DNA from: Amycolatopsis aidingensis
Lineage (GTDB): Bacteria > Actinomycetota > Actinomycetes > Mycobacteriales > Pseudonocardiaceae
Assembly: GCF_018885265.1 (NCBI RefSeq)
Contig: NZ_CP076538.1
Coordinates: 6,794,001 to 6,858,000, forward strand
Direction: 5' to 3'
Length of the DNA: 64,000 nucleotides
The position numbers and the translations under genes are program-made. Below the pieces are notes generated by a model. It worked only from the letters and a program-made list of their open reading frames with translations, did no database searches and was not told the DNA's origin. Of this stretch, positions 1 through 8,623 are shown piece by piece (positions within the stretch are counted from its first letter, which is position 1; each line of letters begins with the position of its first letter).

Positions 1-225
1 GTTGCCCGAGTTCGGGACGGTCGGCTTGGGCTTGAACAAGCCGAAGATCATGAAGCCGAGCAGGCCGAGAACGCTGATCACGACGCCGACTACGGTCGCG
101 CGGGAATGCGTCCGCATCGGGTCGTGCAGCATCACGGCGTCCCTGCGCACCAGCGCCGACTGCATCCGCCGCAGTACGAACTGGTACGCCTGGACCTGAG
201 ACTTGGTTGTCGGTGTTGACGGCAT
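1..225 (-). CDS. eccB: EccB, type VII secretion core protein (N-terminal fragment)
   Basis: Seventy-five residues read from an ATG at 225 and run off the left edge. They match the EccB N-terminus: a short cytoplasmic segment beginning MPSTPTTKSQVQAYQF, the basic stretch LRRMQSALVRRD, and a single membrane helix at about residues 44-64, followed by KPKPTV. EccB is a membrane-anchored component of the type VII (ESX) translocon with a large extracytoplasmic domain. eccE is divergent, 155 bp away, so the locus is an ESX cluster continuing to the left. Its position beside truA-rplQ matches the ESX-4 locus of mycobacteria. The family call is firm; the ESX-4 class is inferred from synteny. Confidence 0.9.
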   Translation of the reverse strand, partial: MPSTPTTKSQVQAYQFVLRRMQSALVRRDAVMLHDPMRTHSRATVVGVVISVLGLLGFMIFGLFKPKPTVPNSGN

Positions 226-380
226 TCTCGACCTACAGCTCTCCCAGTCGCGGTACGGTTCCGCAGGATAGTCGTACGGGGACCGTCTGGTGTGGGCTTT
301 CTACCAACTCCGGTTAGTGTTTGACTCCTCGGGACCGGCTTTCCAGCTCAGCAGCACCAACGAGGGAAGAGAACGCGCGG

Positions 381-1868
381 ATGTCCGTCACCACTCCTCC
401 ACGTCCGGGAGGCCCTCCGCCGGGGCCCCGCCCACCAGGTCGGCCGCCCGGTCCGCCTCCGCGCCCGGGAGGGCGTGGCGAAGGCCCTGCAGGGCCCGGA
501 GGACCAGGTGGACCGAGGGGCCCAGGAGGTCCGGGCGGGCCCGGCGGCCCGGGCGGACCAGGCGGGCCGCCGCCCGGTCAGCAGCCGCCTCAGCAGCCGG
601 GGGGACCTGGCTCGGCTGGCGGCGCGCCGAGGGTTGCGCCGCCGGCGCGGCGCCGGGCGGTTGGGGTAAATCTCGGTCCGTTGCCCGTGGCAAACCTCAT
701 ACTGCTGGAAGTGGGATTCGCAGCCGGCCTGGTCCTGATCGCAATCAATTCGGACCTGGTCTACGTAGCGATCGGCGTACTCGCTGTGTTGCTGGTGTGC
801 GCCTTCCTGCGATGGAACGGCAAGTGGTTCACTCAATGGGTCGGTCTTACCACGCGATACATGCTGCGGTCACACGATCGGGTGGCGCAACCAGTCGCTC
901 CGACCAGCCTGGAATCCATCGCTGCCGACGAGGAAAAGGTCACGGGACCGGACGACCCGCGAGTCAACCTGCTCCGGCTGGCGGTGCCGGACCTCGTGGT
1001 GGCACACGGAGTCGACCATGAGCGTCAACAGGTCGGGCTTGCCTGGAACGACGGCACCTGGACCGCTGTGTTGTTGGTCGAACCGGCCCCAGCGTTGATC
1101 ACCCAGGCGGGTGGTGCGCCGAGCCTGCCACTGTCGGCGTTGGCACCCTGCCTGGAGGACCGCGGGGTGGTCCTCGACTCGATCCAGATGATCTGGCACT
1201 GCTACCCGGGCAGCGCGGCGCTGCCGTCGGACTCCCCCGCGCTCAGTTCGTACATGGAGGTACTGGGTCCCCTTCCCGCAGCGGCACGGCGGACGACCTG
1301 GGTGGCGATCCGCCTGGATCCGCGGCGCTGCCCCGCCGCCGTGCGCGAGCGTGGCGGCGGCGTGGTCGGGGCGCATCGCGCCCTGATCGGCGCGCTATCG
1401 CGCGTGCGCAACGCCCTGGAGTCACGGGGCGTCCCCACCCGGCCGCTCGATCCGGACGAGTTGCTGCGAGCGGGCATCTCGGCCTCGGAGCTGACCGGTG
1501 TGGCAGGCTCAGGCAACCGGGTCGGGCTAAAAGAGCGGTGGACTGGTGTCACGGCCGCTGGCATCGGCCACGCCAGCTACGCGATCACGGGGTGGCCCAA
1601 GGGCAAGATCAGCAACAGCCTCAATGTGTTGACTAGTGTCCGAGCACTGTCGGCCACGGTAGCGATATCGATCTCCCCCGCCGCGGACGAAGGCAACGTG
1701 GGGTTGCGTGGCATCGTCCGAGTGAGCGCACGCAACCCGCGCGAACTCGAAGCAGCCGACTCCCGGCTGAGCACCATCTCCGATCGGCTCGGGGTGACCT
1801 TGACTCCCCTGCGGGGCAGGCAGGTTGACGGATTCGCCGCCACCCTTCCGATGGGAGGCACAGCATGA
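381..1868 (+). CDS. eccE: EccE, type VII secretion membrane protein
   Basis: The 495-residue protein starts at ATG 381, chosen because a GGAAGAG box lies 9 nt upstream; an in-frame start at 321 has no such site. Residues 1-95 are almost entirely Pro, Gly and Arg, a low-complexity cytoplasmic tail. Two membrane helices follow (about 103-123 and 127-144), then a soluble domain of the EccE type. EccE completes the ESX inner-membrane complex with EccB, EccC and EccD. The TGA stop overlaps the next start (ATGA), so the two genes are coupled. Most mycobacterial ESX-4 loci lack eccE, so its presence at the truA-side locus is notable. Confidence 0.8.
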   Translation: MSVTTPPRPGGPPPGPRPPGRPPGPPPRPGGRGEGPAGPGGPGGPRGPGGPGGPGGPGGPGGPPPGQQPPQQPGGPGSAGGAPRVAPPARRRAVGVNLGPLPVANLILLEVGFAAGLVLIAINSDLVYVAIGVLAVLLVCAFLRWNGKWFTQWVGLTTRYMLRSHDRVAQPVAPTSLESIAADEEKVTGPDDPRVNLLRLAVPDLVVAHGVDHERQQVGLAWNDGTWTAVLLVEPAPALITQAGGAPSLPLSALAPCLEDRGVVLDSIQMIWHCYPGSAALPSDSPALSSYMEVLGPLPAAARRTTWVAIRLDPRRCPAAVRERGGGVVGAHRALIGALSRVRNALESRGVPTRPLDPDELLRAGISASELTGVAGSGNRVGLKERWTGVTAAGIGHASYAITGWPKGKISNSLNVLTSVRALSATVAISISPAADEGNVGLRGIVRVSARNPRELEAADSRLSTISDRLGVTLTPLRGRQVDGFAATLPMGGTA

Positions 1869-2587
1869 CATCCCGCGTTCGCGATGCGAACCGGAATACC
1901 GGTGTCGCCCCGGAGTTCACCGTGGACCCCGCACTGCTGGACGCGATCAGCCCGTCCGGCGATCGTGGCGGTATCGTCCTGGGCTCCGGATTGCAGGGTG
2001 AGCCGCTGACGATCTCGGCCCTGCGATCCACTCCGACCCGGATCGTGCTGGTCGGCGGCCTGTATCTGGCCCGCCAGGTGGCACTGCGGGCGATGGCGGT
2101 GGGTGCCTGGGTCGTGATCGCCACCGGTAGGCCCGCCGCCTGGCAGGTGCTGTCGAAGGCTGCCGGTACCCAGCCGAACGGACGGCCGTCACCGCTGGTA
2201 CAGATTCGACGGTTGTCACCGGTAGAGCTGCCGAGGCCGTCCGAAGACGCGCCCCTGCTGGTGGTGAACGACGGTGGACCCACGCCACCGGACCTGTTCC
2301 CGCCCCGTTCGCCGTGGCAGACGACGGTGTATGTGCTGCCGTACCTGCACCCGCAGGCCGGCGCGATCGCCAACGCTGCCGATCTGGTGTTGATGCAACG
2401 CTTGCCGGCGGGGCAGGCCGAACTAGCCGGACGGCTCTGGCGGCTGCCCCCGCAGATGATGCATCAGCTCACCACGCTGAAGGACGACCAAGTGGTTGCC
2501 CTTGGCCGCAACCTGTGGCGTCCGCTTCGGCTGGTCACCACCAGTAAGGAACAGCAACTCCTCGGCCCCGTCCGCCGCGGCGACTGA
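1865..2587 (+). CDS. Unknown protein coupled to eccE
   Basis: This 240-residue protein is read from an ATG that overlaps the eccE stop by 4 nt. I do not recognise the family. It has no signal peptide or clear membrane segment. The middle has alternating hydrophobic strands (RIVLVGGLYLARQVALRAM, then WVVIATGR) that suggest an alpha/beta fold with a nucleotide-binding-like glycine turn, but there is no P-loop. Tight coupling to eccE implies a role in the ESX machine, perhaps as a cytoplasmic partner of EccE. The role is inferred from context only. Confidence 0.7.
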   Translation: MTSRVRDANRNTGVAPEFTVDPALLDAISPSGDRGGIVLGSGLQGEPLTISALRSTPTRIVLVGGLYLARQVALRAMAVGAWVVIATGRPAAWQVLSKAAGTQPNGRPSPLVQIRRLSPVELPRPSEDAPLLVVNDGGPTPPDLFPPRSPWQTTVYVLPYLHPQAGAIANAADLVLMQRLPAGQAELAGRLWRLPPQMMHQLTTLKDDQVVALGRNLWRPLRLVTTSKEQQLLGPVRRGD

Positions 2588-2603
2588 CCCCGGCCCCACG
2601 CTG

Positions 2604-2653
2604 CGTTTTGCCCGCTAAACGCGCCCCTCGGAGCGTGGTTAGCGGGCAAAACG
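2604..2653. repeat. Dispersed 18-bp repeat, inverted pair (locus 1)
   Basis: Two copies of the family with consensus CGTTTAGCGGGCAAACCG lie at 2604-2621 (minus orientation) and 2636-2653 (plus). They form a perfect 15-bp stem, 2604-2618 with 2639-2653, starting 16 bp after the stop of the gene ending at 2587. The placement fits a terminator, but the same 18-mer recurs at seven other loci. Confidence 0.85.
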
Positions 2654-2700
2654 TACCGCACTGGGGAGGCAGGTGGTGTCAAGTCCGCTCGGGGTGAACC

Positions 2701-2709
2701 TGTGGATAA
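2701..2709 (-). promoter_or_regulatory. Perfect DnaA-box-like 9-mer
   Basis: The minus strand reads TTATCCACA, the consensus DnaA box. A related 9-mer, TTTCCACAA, lies at 2729-2737 on the plus strand. Both are in the short gap before the DUF559 gene. A single 9-mer is weak evidence; it may be chance or an isolated DnaA site. Confidence 0.3.
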
Positions 2710-2786
2710 CCCATCAAGCTGAGCAACATTTCCACAAAACAAATTTGACAATTCCATGTCGCGGGTTTCTGCGGCACGCTGTAGTT

Positions 2787-3680
2787 GTGCAGACCAGACC
2801 TCATGAACTCACCGACGTCTTTCGCGGCTCAGAAGCGCGCCGGGAAGGCCTTGTCACCGCCGGGCAGCTACGCGGACCGGCGTTTCGTCGCTTATTCCAG
2901 GACGTGTACGTCCCTTCGGGCATCCCGGTGACCCACGAGTTGCGCTGTCGCGGCGCGGCACTGATCGTGCCGGAGGAAGCGGTACTGACCGGGCGATCCG
3001 CGGCAACCGTGCTCGGCGTACCACTGGCCAAGACCCACGACCCGGTCGAGTTCGTGGTTCCGGAGAAATTTCGGTTCGGGCCAATCAAGGGCGTACACGT
3101 CCGCCGAACCGAGATCACCAGGAAAGAATCTCGCCCCTGGAAAAGGGTACGAATCGCGAGACCAGCTCGGGTAGTTCTAGATCTTGTGCTGAGGCTGTCA
3201 CCGCGCACGCACAACTGGATACGACGGCTCCGCATCGCCGTCCCCGATGTCGATGCGTTCCTGCGAACCGGTCTCGTCAAGCGACGCAAACTGGCCTACG
3301 CCCTGCTCCGGCGGCGTAATCGTGGGATTCGTCTCGCCCGGAGTGCGTTGGCATTGGCCGACCCGCGGGCCGAGTCGCTCCCAGAGTCCGAACTACGTGT
3401 CGTTCTGAGTACAGGCGGCCTCGCGCCGACACCGCAGTACAAGATCCGCAGGAAACGCAAGGTAGTCGCGCGGCTCGACCTGGCACTGCCCGAGCACCAG
3501 GTAGCCATCGAGTACGACGGACGCTGGCATCTGAAAGCCGAGCAGATCAAACATGATCATGCGCGTCGAAAACGGCTCAAGGCCGAAGGATGGCGTTTCG
3601 TCATCGTCGACGCCGAGCTACTTGCCGGCCCCTACCAAAAACTCCTCGACCTGGTCCGTAGCGTAATGAACTACTCCTGA
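2787..3680 (+). CDS. AbiEi-like / DUF559 PD-(D/E)XK-type protein
   Basis: The protein is 297 residues from GTG 2787. The N-terminal half resembles the winged-helix AbiEi antitoxin-type module ([20 protein letters not shown] onward). The C-terminal half carries the DUF559/Vsr-like nuclease core: [20 protein letters not shown] gives the D...ExD catalytic pattern, and [13 protein letters not shown] is the usual closing strand. Such solitary proteins are common in actinobacteria; DNA cleavage or a toxin-antitoxin role is unproven. The start fits family length and follows a TTGACA box at 2745-2750, which suggests a near-leaderless message. An alternative GTG at 2673/2676, just behind GGGGAGG, would add 37-38 residues. 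The gene converges on truA, overlapping it by 10 bp. Confidence 0.75.
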   Translation: MQTRPHELTDVFRGSEARREGLVTAGQLRGPAFRRLFQDVYVPSGIPVTHELRCRGAALIVPEEAVLTGRSAATVLGVPLAKTHDPVEFVVPEKFRFGPIKGVHVRRTEITRKESRPWKRVRIARPARVVLDLVLRLSPRTHNWIRRLRIAVPDVDAFLRTGLVKRRKLAYALLRRRNRGIRLARSALALADPRAESLPESELRVVLSTGGLAPTPQYKIRRKRKVVARLDLALPEHQVAIEYDGRWHLKAEQIKHDHARRKRLKAEGWRFVIVDAELLAGPYQKLLDLVRSVMNYS

Positions 3681-4531
3681 CGAATGCCTCCGGGAACCCG
3701 GAGCTTGCGAGTCTGCTCAGCACGAGCAGCCAGCTCGCCATCTGACGGATAGTCAACGCCCTCGAGCGTGAGACCATGTGCAGGGGCTACGGTGCTGCCC
3801 CGAACACCGCTTTCGAGTTGGTTAGCCGGTTCGTCCATCGACCGGCGACCATCACCGACCATCAACAAGGCACCGACCAGACTGCGCACCATGGAATGGC
3901 AAAAGGCATCCGCCGCAACGGAGGCCTCCACCAGGTGCTCATCCACCCGTCGCCAACTCAGCTCCTGCAACTCCCTGACCGTAGTAGCGCCGTCACGCTG
4001 CTTGCAGAACGCTGCGAAGTCGTGCAGACCGAGCAACTCTACCGACGCTGCATTCATCGCATCCACATCGAGCGGTCGTCCCCAGGCAAGGGTGTCACGA
4101 CGCCGTAACGGATCGACGCCCCAAGGAGCATCCGAAACCCGGTAACGATAGTGCCTGCGCACGGCGGAAAATCGCGCGTCGAACTCGCTGGGGGCTACCC
4201 GGGCGACGAGAACACGCAGGTCAGCGGGCAGATATCGATTCCAACGATAGCGCATCCGGTCGAGGTCAGGGATGCCACGAGAATCAACCGAAAGCCGCCC
4301 GGAGCGCGTTTCGCCCGCTAACGGCACCACGTCGGCGTGGACCACCTGGCGGGTGGCGTGTACACCGGCGTCGGTTCGGCCAGCGACAACAACGGAGCGC
4401 GGGACCCCGGCTCCCGGAGGCTGCCTTGCCAGCGCGTCCTCGAGCACCCCCTGCACCGTCCGCCGATCTGGTTGCCGTGCCCAGCCGGAGAAATCAGTGC
4501 CGTCATAGCTGACATCGAGGCGCAGACGAAC
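3671..4531 (-). CDS. truA: tRNA pseudouridine(38-40) synthase TruA
   Basis: TruA isomerises uridines 38-40 in the tRNA anticodon arm. The frame encodes [20 protein letters not shown], then GRTDAGVHA with the catalytic Asp, then the C-terminal synthase half. No ATG, GTG or TTG precedes the conserved N-terminus in this frame; the first GTG (4456) would delete the RLDVSYDG motif. A GGGGAGG box at 4540-4546 sits 8 nt before GTT (4529-4531), exactly where homologues have their VRLRLDV start, so I place the start there. GTT is not a normal start codon: it may be a base change, a sequencing error, or non-standard initiation (CTG 4523-4525 is another option). An 18-bp dispersed repeat is embedded at 4307-4324. 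The gene lies downstream of rplQ, as in mycobacteria. Confidence 0.85.
   Translation of the reverse strand, partial: VRLRLDVSYDGTDFSGWARQPDRRTVQGVLEDALARQPPGAGVPRSVVVAGRTDAGVHATRQVVHADVVPLAGETRSGRLSVDSRGIPDLDRMRYRWNRYLPADLRVLVARVAPSEFDARFSAVRRHYRYRVSDAPWGVDPLRRRDTLAWGRPLDVDAMNAASVELLGLHDFAAFCKQRDGATTVRELQELSWRRVDEHLVEASVAADAFCHSMVRSLVGALLMVGDGRRSMDEPANQLESGVRGSTVAPAHGLTLEGVDYPSDGELAARAEQTRKLRVPGGIRQE
4307..4324 (-). repeat. Dispersed 18-bp repeat, single copy inside truA (locus 2)
   Basis: A solitary family member, reading CCGTTAGCGGGCGAAACG on the minus strand, lies in frame within truA and encodes PLAGET. The surrounding peptide falls in what looks like a variable loop between conserved TruA segments. 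It is the only copy in the window located in a coding sequence. Confidence 0.7.
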
Positions 4532-4572
4532 GAGCCCGCCCTCCCCAGTAGCGGGAGCGACGGGCTCGTTCG
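4527..4572 (-). terminator. Hairpin between rplQ and truA
   Basis: A perfect 12-bp stem, 4527-4538 with 4561-4572 (CGAACGAGCCCG and its complement), encloses a 22-nt loop just after the rplQ stop. It has no U-tract, as is usual for actinobacterial terminators. Its distal arm contains the proposed truA start, so it could also sequester truA initiation. Confidence 0.65.
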
Positions 4573-4587
4573 GTGTATCTGCTGCCG

Positions 4588-5343
4588 TCAGGAGTCATCC
4601 TCCGACGACGTGGCCTGGGAGGCCTCGAAACCGGCCGCCTCCGCTGCCTCTGCGCTGGCGAACCACACATCGGCGGTGGCCTGCTCATAATCGGCGCTGT
4701 CCGGAGCGTGGTACACCTTGGTGTCCTCACTACCCTTGACTGGGAAACCGTCCGGCTGCGAACCGTCGTCGAGTGGCGCACGGCTGTCTTCGCCGTACGG
4801 CGCCTCCTCGGTCGAAGCGCTCTCTTCGACCTCGGTGGCCGCGGTGGTCGCAGCCTCAATGGCCTCCGCGGGGACCTCGACCGCGGTCGTACCGGAAGCC
4901 TCAGACGCCGTATCGGCGGACTCCTGCTTCGGGGCGTCCTTGGCGAACTTGGTCTTCCGGGCAGCCTCGGCCTCCGCGGTCGCGGTCTTCTCCGACACCA
5001 GCTCGATCACAGCCATCGGGGCGTTGTCACCCTTGCGCGGCAGCGTCTTGGTGATGCGGGTGTAACCACCGTTGCGGTCCTCGAAGAACGGACCGATCTC
5101 GGCCATCAGCTTGTGCACGACATCCTTGTTCCGGATGACCCGCTGGATCTGCCGCCGGTTGTGCAGGTCGCCACGCTTGGCCTTGGTGATCAGCTTCTCG
5201 GCGAGCGGCCGCACGCGGCGCGCCTTCGTCTCGGTTGTAGTGATCCGGCCGTGCTCGAACAGCGACGTGGCAAGGTTCGCCAGCATCAACCGCTCGTGGG
5301 CCGGCGACCCGCCGAGACGGGCTCCCTTGGTGGGGGTGGGCAT
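4588..5343 (-). CDS. rplQ: 50S ribosomal protein L17 with C-terminal sunset-like domain
   Basis: Residues 1-120 are canonical L17 ([20 protein letters not shown] onward), which sits near the peptide exit tunnel. The protein is 251 residues, about twice the usual length. A low-complexity Ala/Glu/Thr linker (about 120-195) leads to a compact module with [16 protein letters not shown], then Y, VWF and AAEAAGF. This pattern matches the small sunset domain found at the ends of many actinobacterial proteins. It follows rpoA by 77 bp and ends in a strong hairpin. L17 identity is certain; the domain name is from memory of the motif. Confidence 0.95.
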   Translation of the reverse strand: MPTPTKGARLGGSPAHERLMLANLATSLFEHGRITTTETKARRVRPLAEKLITKAKRGDLHNRRQIQRVIRNKDVVHKLMAEIGPFFEDRNGGYTRITKTLPRKGDNAPMAVIELVSEKTATAEAEAARKTKFAKDAPKQESADTASEASGTTAVEVPAEAIEAATTAATEVEESASTEEAPYGEDSRAPLDDGSQPDGFPVKGSEDTKVYHAPDSADYEQATADVWFASAEAAEAAGFEASQATSSEDDS

Positions 5344-5420
5344 CGGTTCTCCTCGTTCAGCTGGTCAGCCGAAGACCGGCTCGTCCGCCACAGGCTGTCC
5401 GTGGCGGACGAGCCAGAGCC

Positions 5421-6494
5421 TTACAGCTGCTCCGTCTCTGCGTAGTCCTGGCCATCGTCGTGGCCGTTGTCCGAAATGCTGCTCGTGATGCCGTCGACAC
5501 CGTCCGACCAGCCTTCACCGTCGTAGCTGGCGGCGGCCGCCGTCGGGTCGAATCCGGGCGGGCTGTCCTTCAGCGCGAGGCCCAGGCCGACCAGCTTGAG
5601 CTTCACCTCGTCGATCGACTTCGCGCCGAAGTTCCGGATGTCGAGCAGGTCGGCTTCGCTGCGCGAGACCAGCTCGCCGACCGTGTGAATCCCCTCACGC
5701 TTGAGGCAGTTGTAGGACCGTACCGTCAGGTCCAGGTCCTCGATCGGCATCGCGTAGGCGGCGATGGTGTCCGCTTCCTGCGGCGACGGTCCGATCTCGA
5801 TACCCTCGGCGTCCACGTTCAGCTCGCGAGCCAGGCCGAACAGCTCGACCAGGGTCTTACCGGCGGAGGCGACGGCGTCCCGCGGAGTGATCGACGGCTT
5901 GGTCTCGACGTCCAGGATCAGTTTGTCGAAGTCGGTGCGCTGCTCGACACGGGTCGCCTCGACCTTGTAGGTCACCTTCATAACCGGCGAGTAGATCGAG
6001 TCGACCGGGATCCGACCGATTTCCGCGCCGGCCTGCTTGTTCTGCAGCGCCGGCACGTAGCCGCGACCACGCTCGACGACCAGCTCGATCTCAAGCTTGC
6101 CCTTGCCGTTGAGTGAGGCAATGTGCAGATCGGGGTTGTGCACGGTCACACCGGCCGGCGGCACGATATCCGCGGCGGTCACCTCACCAGGACCCTGCTT
6201 GCGCAGATACATCGTGACCGGCTCGTCCTCCTCGGAGCTCACGACCAGCTCCTTGAGGTTCAGAATGATGTCGGTGACATCCTCCTTCACCCCGGGCACA
6301 GTGGTGAACTCGTGCAACACACCGTCGATGCGGATGCTCGTCACGGCCGCGCCCGGAATGGACGACAGCAGCGTACGCCGCAGCGAGTTGCCGAGGGTGT
6401 AACCGAAACCGGGCTCGAGCGGTTCGATGGTGAACCGGGAGCGAGTCTCGTTGACCGTCTCTTCGCCGAGAGTCGGCCGCTGGGAAATCAGCAC
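5421..6494 (-). CDS. rpoA: RNA polymerase alpha subunit
   Basis: The 357-residue alpha subunit nucleates RNA polymerase assembly. The N-terminal assembly domain (about 1-225) is typical, for example [20 protein letters not shown]. The C-terminal DNA-binding domain (about 245-315) carries [14 protein letters not shown] and [15 protein letters not shown], the UP-element and activator surface. An acidic tail of about 40 residues ends in DYAETEQL. I start at GTG 6494 (VLISQRPTL) because a GGAAGAAGG box lies immediately upstream. An in-frame start 33 nt earlier would add a basic stretch absent from homologues. It lies downstream of rpsD in the alpha operon. Confidence 0.97.
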   Translation of the reverse strand: MLISQRPTLGEETVNETRSRFTIEPLEPGFGYTLGNSLRRTLLSSIPGAAVTSIRIDGVLHEFTTVPGVKEDVTDIILNLKELVVSSEEDEPVTMYLRKQGPGEVTAADIVPPAGVTVHNPDLHIASLNGKGKLEIELVVERGRGYVPALQNKQAGAEIGRIPVDSIYSPVMKVTYKVEATRVEQRTDFDKLILDVETKPSITPRDAVASAGKTLVELFGLARELNVDAEGIEIGPSPQEADTIAAYAMPIEDLDLTVRSYNCLKREGIHTVGELVSRSEADLLDIRNFGAKSIDEVKLKLVGLGLALKDSPPGFDPTAAAASYDGEGWSDGVDGITSSISDNGHDDGQDYAETEQL

Positions 6495-6612
6495 TTTCCT
6501 TCTTCCTTTCCTGCCGGCGCCCGCCATATGACGCCGAAAGGTGTGGCGTAGCGGCGGCGCGCTCGGGGCGCCGCCGCTCGATCCCGCCGAGCCGGGTAGG
6601 CCCGGCTTCGGA

Positions 6613-7218
6613 TCACTTCGAGTAGAACTCGACGATCAGCTGTTCCTGCACCGGGACGTCGATCTGCGCACGCTCGGGCAGCTGGTGCACCAGCACGCGA
6701 AGGTTGGACGGAATGACCTGCAGCCATCCCGGAACCGGACGATCCCCGAAGGACTCTTTGGCGACCACGAACGGCAGCATCTGCAGCGACTTGGGCCGCA
6801 CGTCGATGATGTCGAACTTCGTCACCTGGTAGCTCGGGACATTCACGTTCTTCCCGTTCACGAGGAAGTGACCGTGGCTGACGAGCTGCCGAGCCTGCCG
6901 CCGGGTCCGGGCGATCCCTGCTCGGTAGACCACATTGTCCAGCCGGGACTCGAGGATCTGCAGCAGGTTCTCACCGGTCTTGCCGGTGCGGCGCACGGCT
7001 TCCTTGTAGTAGCGGCTGAACTGCCGCTCCAGGACACCGTAGGTGTGCCGGGCCTTCTGCTTCTCCTGCAGCTGCAGGAGGTACTCGCTCTCCTTCACCC
7101 GGCCGCGGCCGTGCTGGCCGGGCGGGTAGGGGCGACGCTCGAAGGCCTGGTCGCCGCCGATGAGGTCAACCTTGAGACGACGCGAGATACGGGTCGCGGG
7201 GCCGGTGTAACGAGCCAT
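6613..7218 (-). CDS. rpsD: 30S ribosomal protein S4
   Basis: This 201-residue primary 16S rRNA binder nucleates assembly of the 30S body. The S4 RNA-binding fold is clear around [20 protein letters not shown] and [13 protein letters not shown]. The protein has no cysteines, so it is the zinc-free form. The start has a strong GGGGAGGAG site 8 nt upstream. It sits between rpsK and rpoA, the standard alpha-operon order. Confidence 0.97.
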   Translation of the reverse strand: MARYTGPATRISRRLKVDLIGGDQAFERRPYPPGQHGRGRVKESEYLLQLQEKQKARHTYGVLERQFSRYYKEAVRRTGKTGENLLQILESRLDNVVYRAGIARTRRQARQLVSHGHFLVNGKNVNVPSYQVTKFDIIDVRPKSLQMLPFVVAKESFGDRPVPGWLQVIPSNLRVLVHQLPERAQIDVPVQEQLIVEFYSK

Positions 7219-7241
7219 TTCTTCTTACTCCTCCCCGTAGT

Positions 7242-7646
7242 TCAGACCCGACGCCGCTTCGGCGGCCGGCAGCCGTTGTGCGGCTGCGGGGTCACGTCCT
7301 GAATCGTGCCGACCTCGAGACCAGCGGCCTGCAGCGAGCGGATCGCGGTCTCCCGACCGGAGCCCGGTCCCTTGACGAACACGTCGACCTTCTTCATACC
7401 GTGCTCGGCCGCCTTTCGGGCGGCGTTCTCGGCTGCCATCTGGGCGGCGAACGGCGTGGACTTCCGGGAACCCTTGAAGCCGACATGGCCGGACGAGGCC
7501 CAGGAAATCACCGCACCGGTCGGGTCAGTGATGGAGACGATGGTGTTGTTGAAGGTGCTCTTGATGTGCGCGTGGCCATGCGCGACATTCTTCTTTTCCT
7601 TGCGCCGGACCTTCTTGGTCCCCGCAGCGCGAGACTTCGGTGGCAT
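7242..7646 (-). CDS. rpsK: 30S ribosomal protein S11
   Basis: S11 (134 residues) lines the 30S platform and the mRNA exit channel with S7. Diagnostic segments are [20 protein letters not shown] and [13 protein letters not shown] at the C-terminus. The Lys/Arg-rich N-terminal tail is typical. A GAGGAG site follows directly on the stop of an upstream 62-aa ORF, 12 nt before the ATG, so ribosomes could pass from that ORF into rpsK. Confidence 0.97.
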   Translation of the reverse strand: MPPKSRAAGTKKVRRKEKKNVAHGHAHIKSTFNNTIVSITDPTGAVISWASSGHVGFKGSRKSTPFAAQMAAENAARKAAEHGMKKVDVFVKGPGSGRETAIRSLQAAGLEVGTIQDVTPQPHNGCRPPKRRRV

Positions 7647-7665
7647 CTGTGGGTGTTTCTCCTCG

Positions 7666-7854
7666 TTAGCGCGAGTTCTCGGAGTGGGCTGCCGCGGCTT
7701 CCCGCTGCCCGCGCCGGATCACGGAACCGGCGTCGGTGTACAGCTGGCGCAGCGCCATCGGGCGGGCATAGAGCGCCTTCGGCGAGACACAGGACGTGGC
7801 GGCGTGCCGTTGACCACGGGCAACGCGCACCACCCTCTTGCTGCGGACGCTCAT
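7666..7854 (-). CDS. Unknown 62-aa basic ORF between rpsM and rpsK
   Basis: The ATG at 7854 overlaps the rpsM stop (ATGA) and the TAA falls 19 bp before rpsK, exactly bridging the gap between the two ribosomal genes. An AAGAAGG box lies about 10 nt before the start. The product begins [18 protein letters not shown] and is rich in Arg and Ala, with two Tyr and one Cys; it has no membrane segment. I do not recognise a family, and rpsM and rpsK are usually separated by only a short gap. The coupling at both ends suggests it is translated, but it could be decayed or spacer sequence. Confidence 0.5.
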   Translation of the reverse strand: MSVRSKRVVRVARGQRHAATSCVSPKALYARPMALRQLYTDAGSVIRRGQREAAAAHSENSR

Positions 7855-8231
7855 TTCTTGCCAGCCTTCTTCTTGCCGGCGACCGTCTTCTTCGGGCCCT
7901 TGCGGGTCCGGGCGTTGGTCTTGGTGCGCTGCCCGCGGACGGGGAGGCCGCGGCGCCACCGCAGGCCCTCGTAGCACCCGATCTCGATCTTCCGGCGAAT
8001 GTCGGCGTTCACCTCGCGACGAAGGTCACCCTCGACCTTGAAGTTCTCCTCGAGATAGTCCCGCAGCCTGGTGAGGTCGTCGTCACTGAGATCCTTCACC
8101 CGGGTGTCCGGGTTCATCTCCGTAGCGGCGATCATCTCCTTGGAGCGGGTCCGGCCAATGCCGAAAATGTAAGTCAGCGCGATCTCCAGCCGCTTCTCGC
8201 GGGGGAGGTCGACGCCAGCGAGTCGTGCCAT
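7851..8231 (-). CDS. rpsM: 30S ribosomal protein S13
   Basis: S13 (126 residues) sits at the head of the 30S subunit and contacts the 50S subunit and P-site tRNA. The sequence starts [20 protein letters not shown], has the helix-two-turn-helix core, and ends in the basic tail [13 protein letters not shown]. It starts with ATG at 8231. The 202-bp gap to rpmJ contains no ORF I can support, only small dyads such as CACTCG/CGAGTG at 8413-8428. Confidence 0.97.
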   Translation of the reverse strand: MARLAGVDLPREKRLEIALTYIFGIGRTRSKEMIAATEMNPDTRVKDLSDDDLTRLRDYLEENFKVEGDLRREVNADIRRKIEIGCYEGLRWRRGLPVRGQRTKTNARTRKGPKKTVAGKKKAGKK

Positions 8232-8433
8232 GGGCGCGTGTGCTCCTATCTAGTTCTTTGCCTTCAGGTCTGCTCCCCGCCCATTCCGGGACCGACTCGC
8301 TGTCATGCCACCTGCTTGCGCGGGTGGTGTCCCGGCCCCGGCCTGAAGTCCGGGGGTGAACCGGGCCGCTGGGCGGCCGGCAGGTTCGGGGAGTTCTATT
8401 CTGCTGTCAATCCACTCGTCAACGAGTGCGTGA

Positions 8434-8547
8434 TCAGCCCTGCCGCTGCTTGTGCCGCAGGTTGTCGCAGATCACCATGATCCGGCCATGCCGCCGGACG
8501 ATCTGGCACTTGTCGCAGATCCTCTTGACGCTCGGTTGAACCTTCAC
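8434..8547 (-). CDS. rpmJ: 50S ribosomal protein L36
   Basis: This 37-residue protein runs from a GTG start: [20 protein letters not shown], then [12 protein letters not shown]. Cys11, Cys14, Cys27 and His32 form the zinc ribbon of the C-plus form. It lies between infA and rpsM, its normal position. Confidence 0.95.
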   Translation of the reverse strand: MKVQPSVKRICDKCQIVRRHGRIMVICDNLRHKQRQG

Positions 8548-8623
8548 GTCTCCTGCTCTCCTGCTTGTGCTGGGTGGTTACCGGTCCCCTGGAGGGAACC
8601 TGTACTCGCCACGCCCACCACGA

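Noticed and set aside
2701..2737. Origin of replication
   Set aside because: Only one perfect DnaA box and one distant variant are seen, with no AT-rich region and no dnaA, dnaN or gyr genes nearby.
6495..6527. An 11-residue N-terminal extension of RpoA (start at 6527)
   Set aside because: The stretch encodes a basic peptide absent from homologues and includes the ribosome-binding site that serves GTG 6494.
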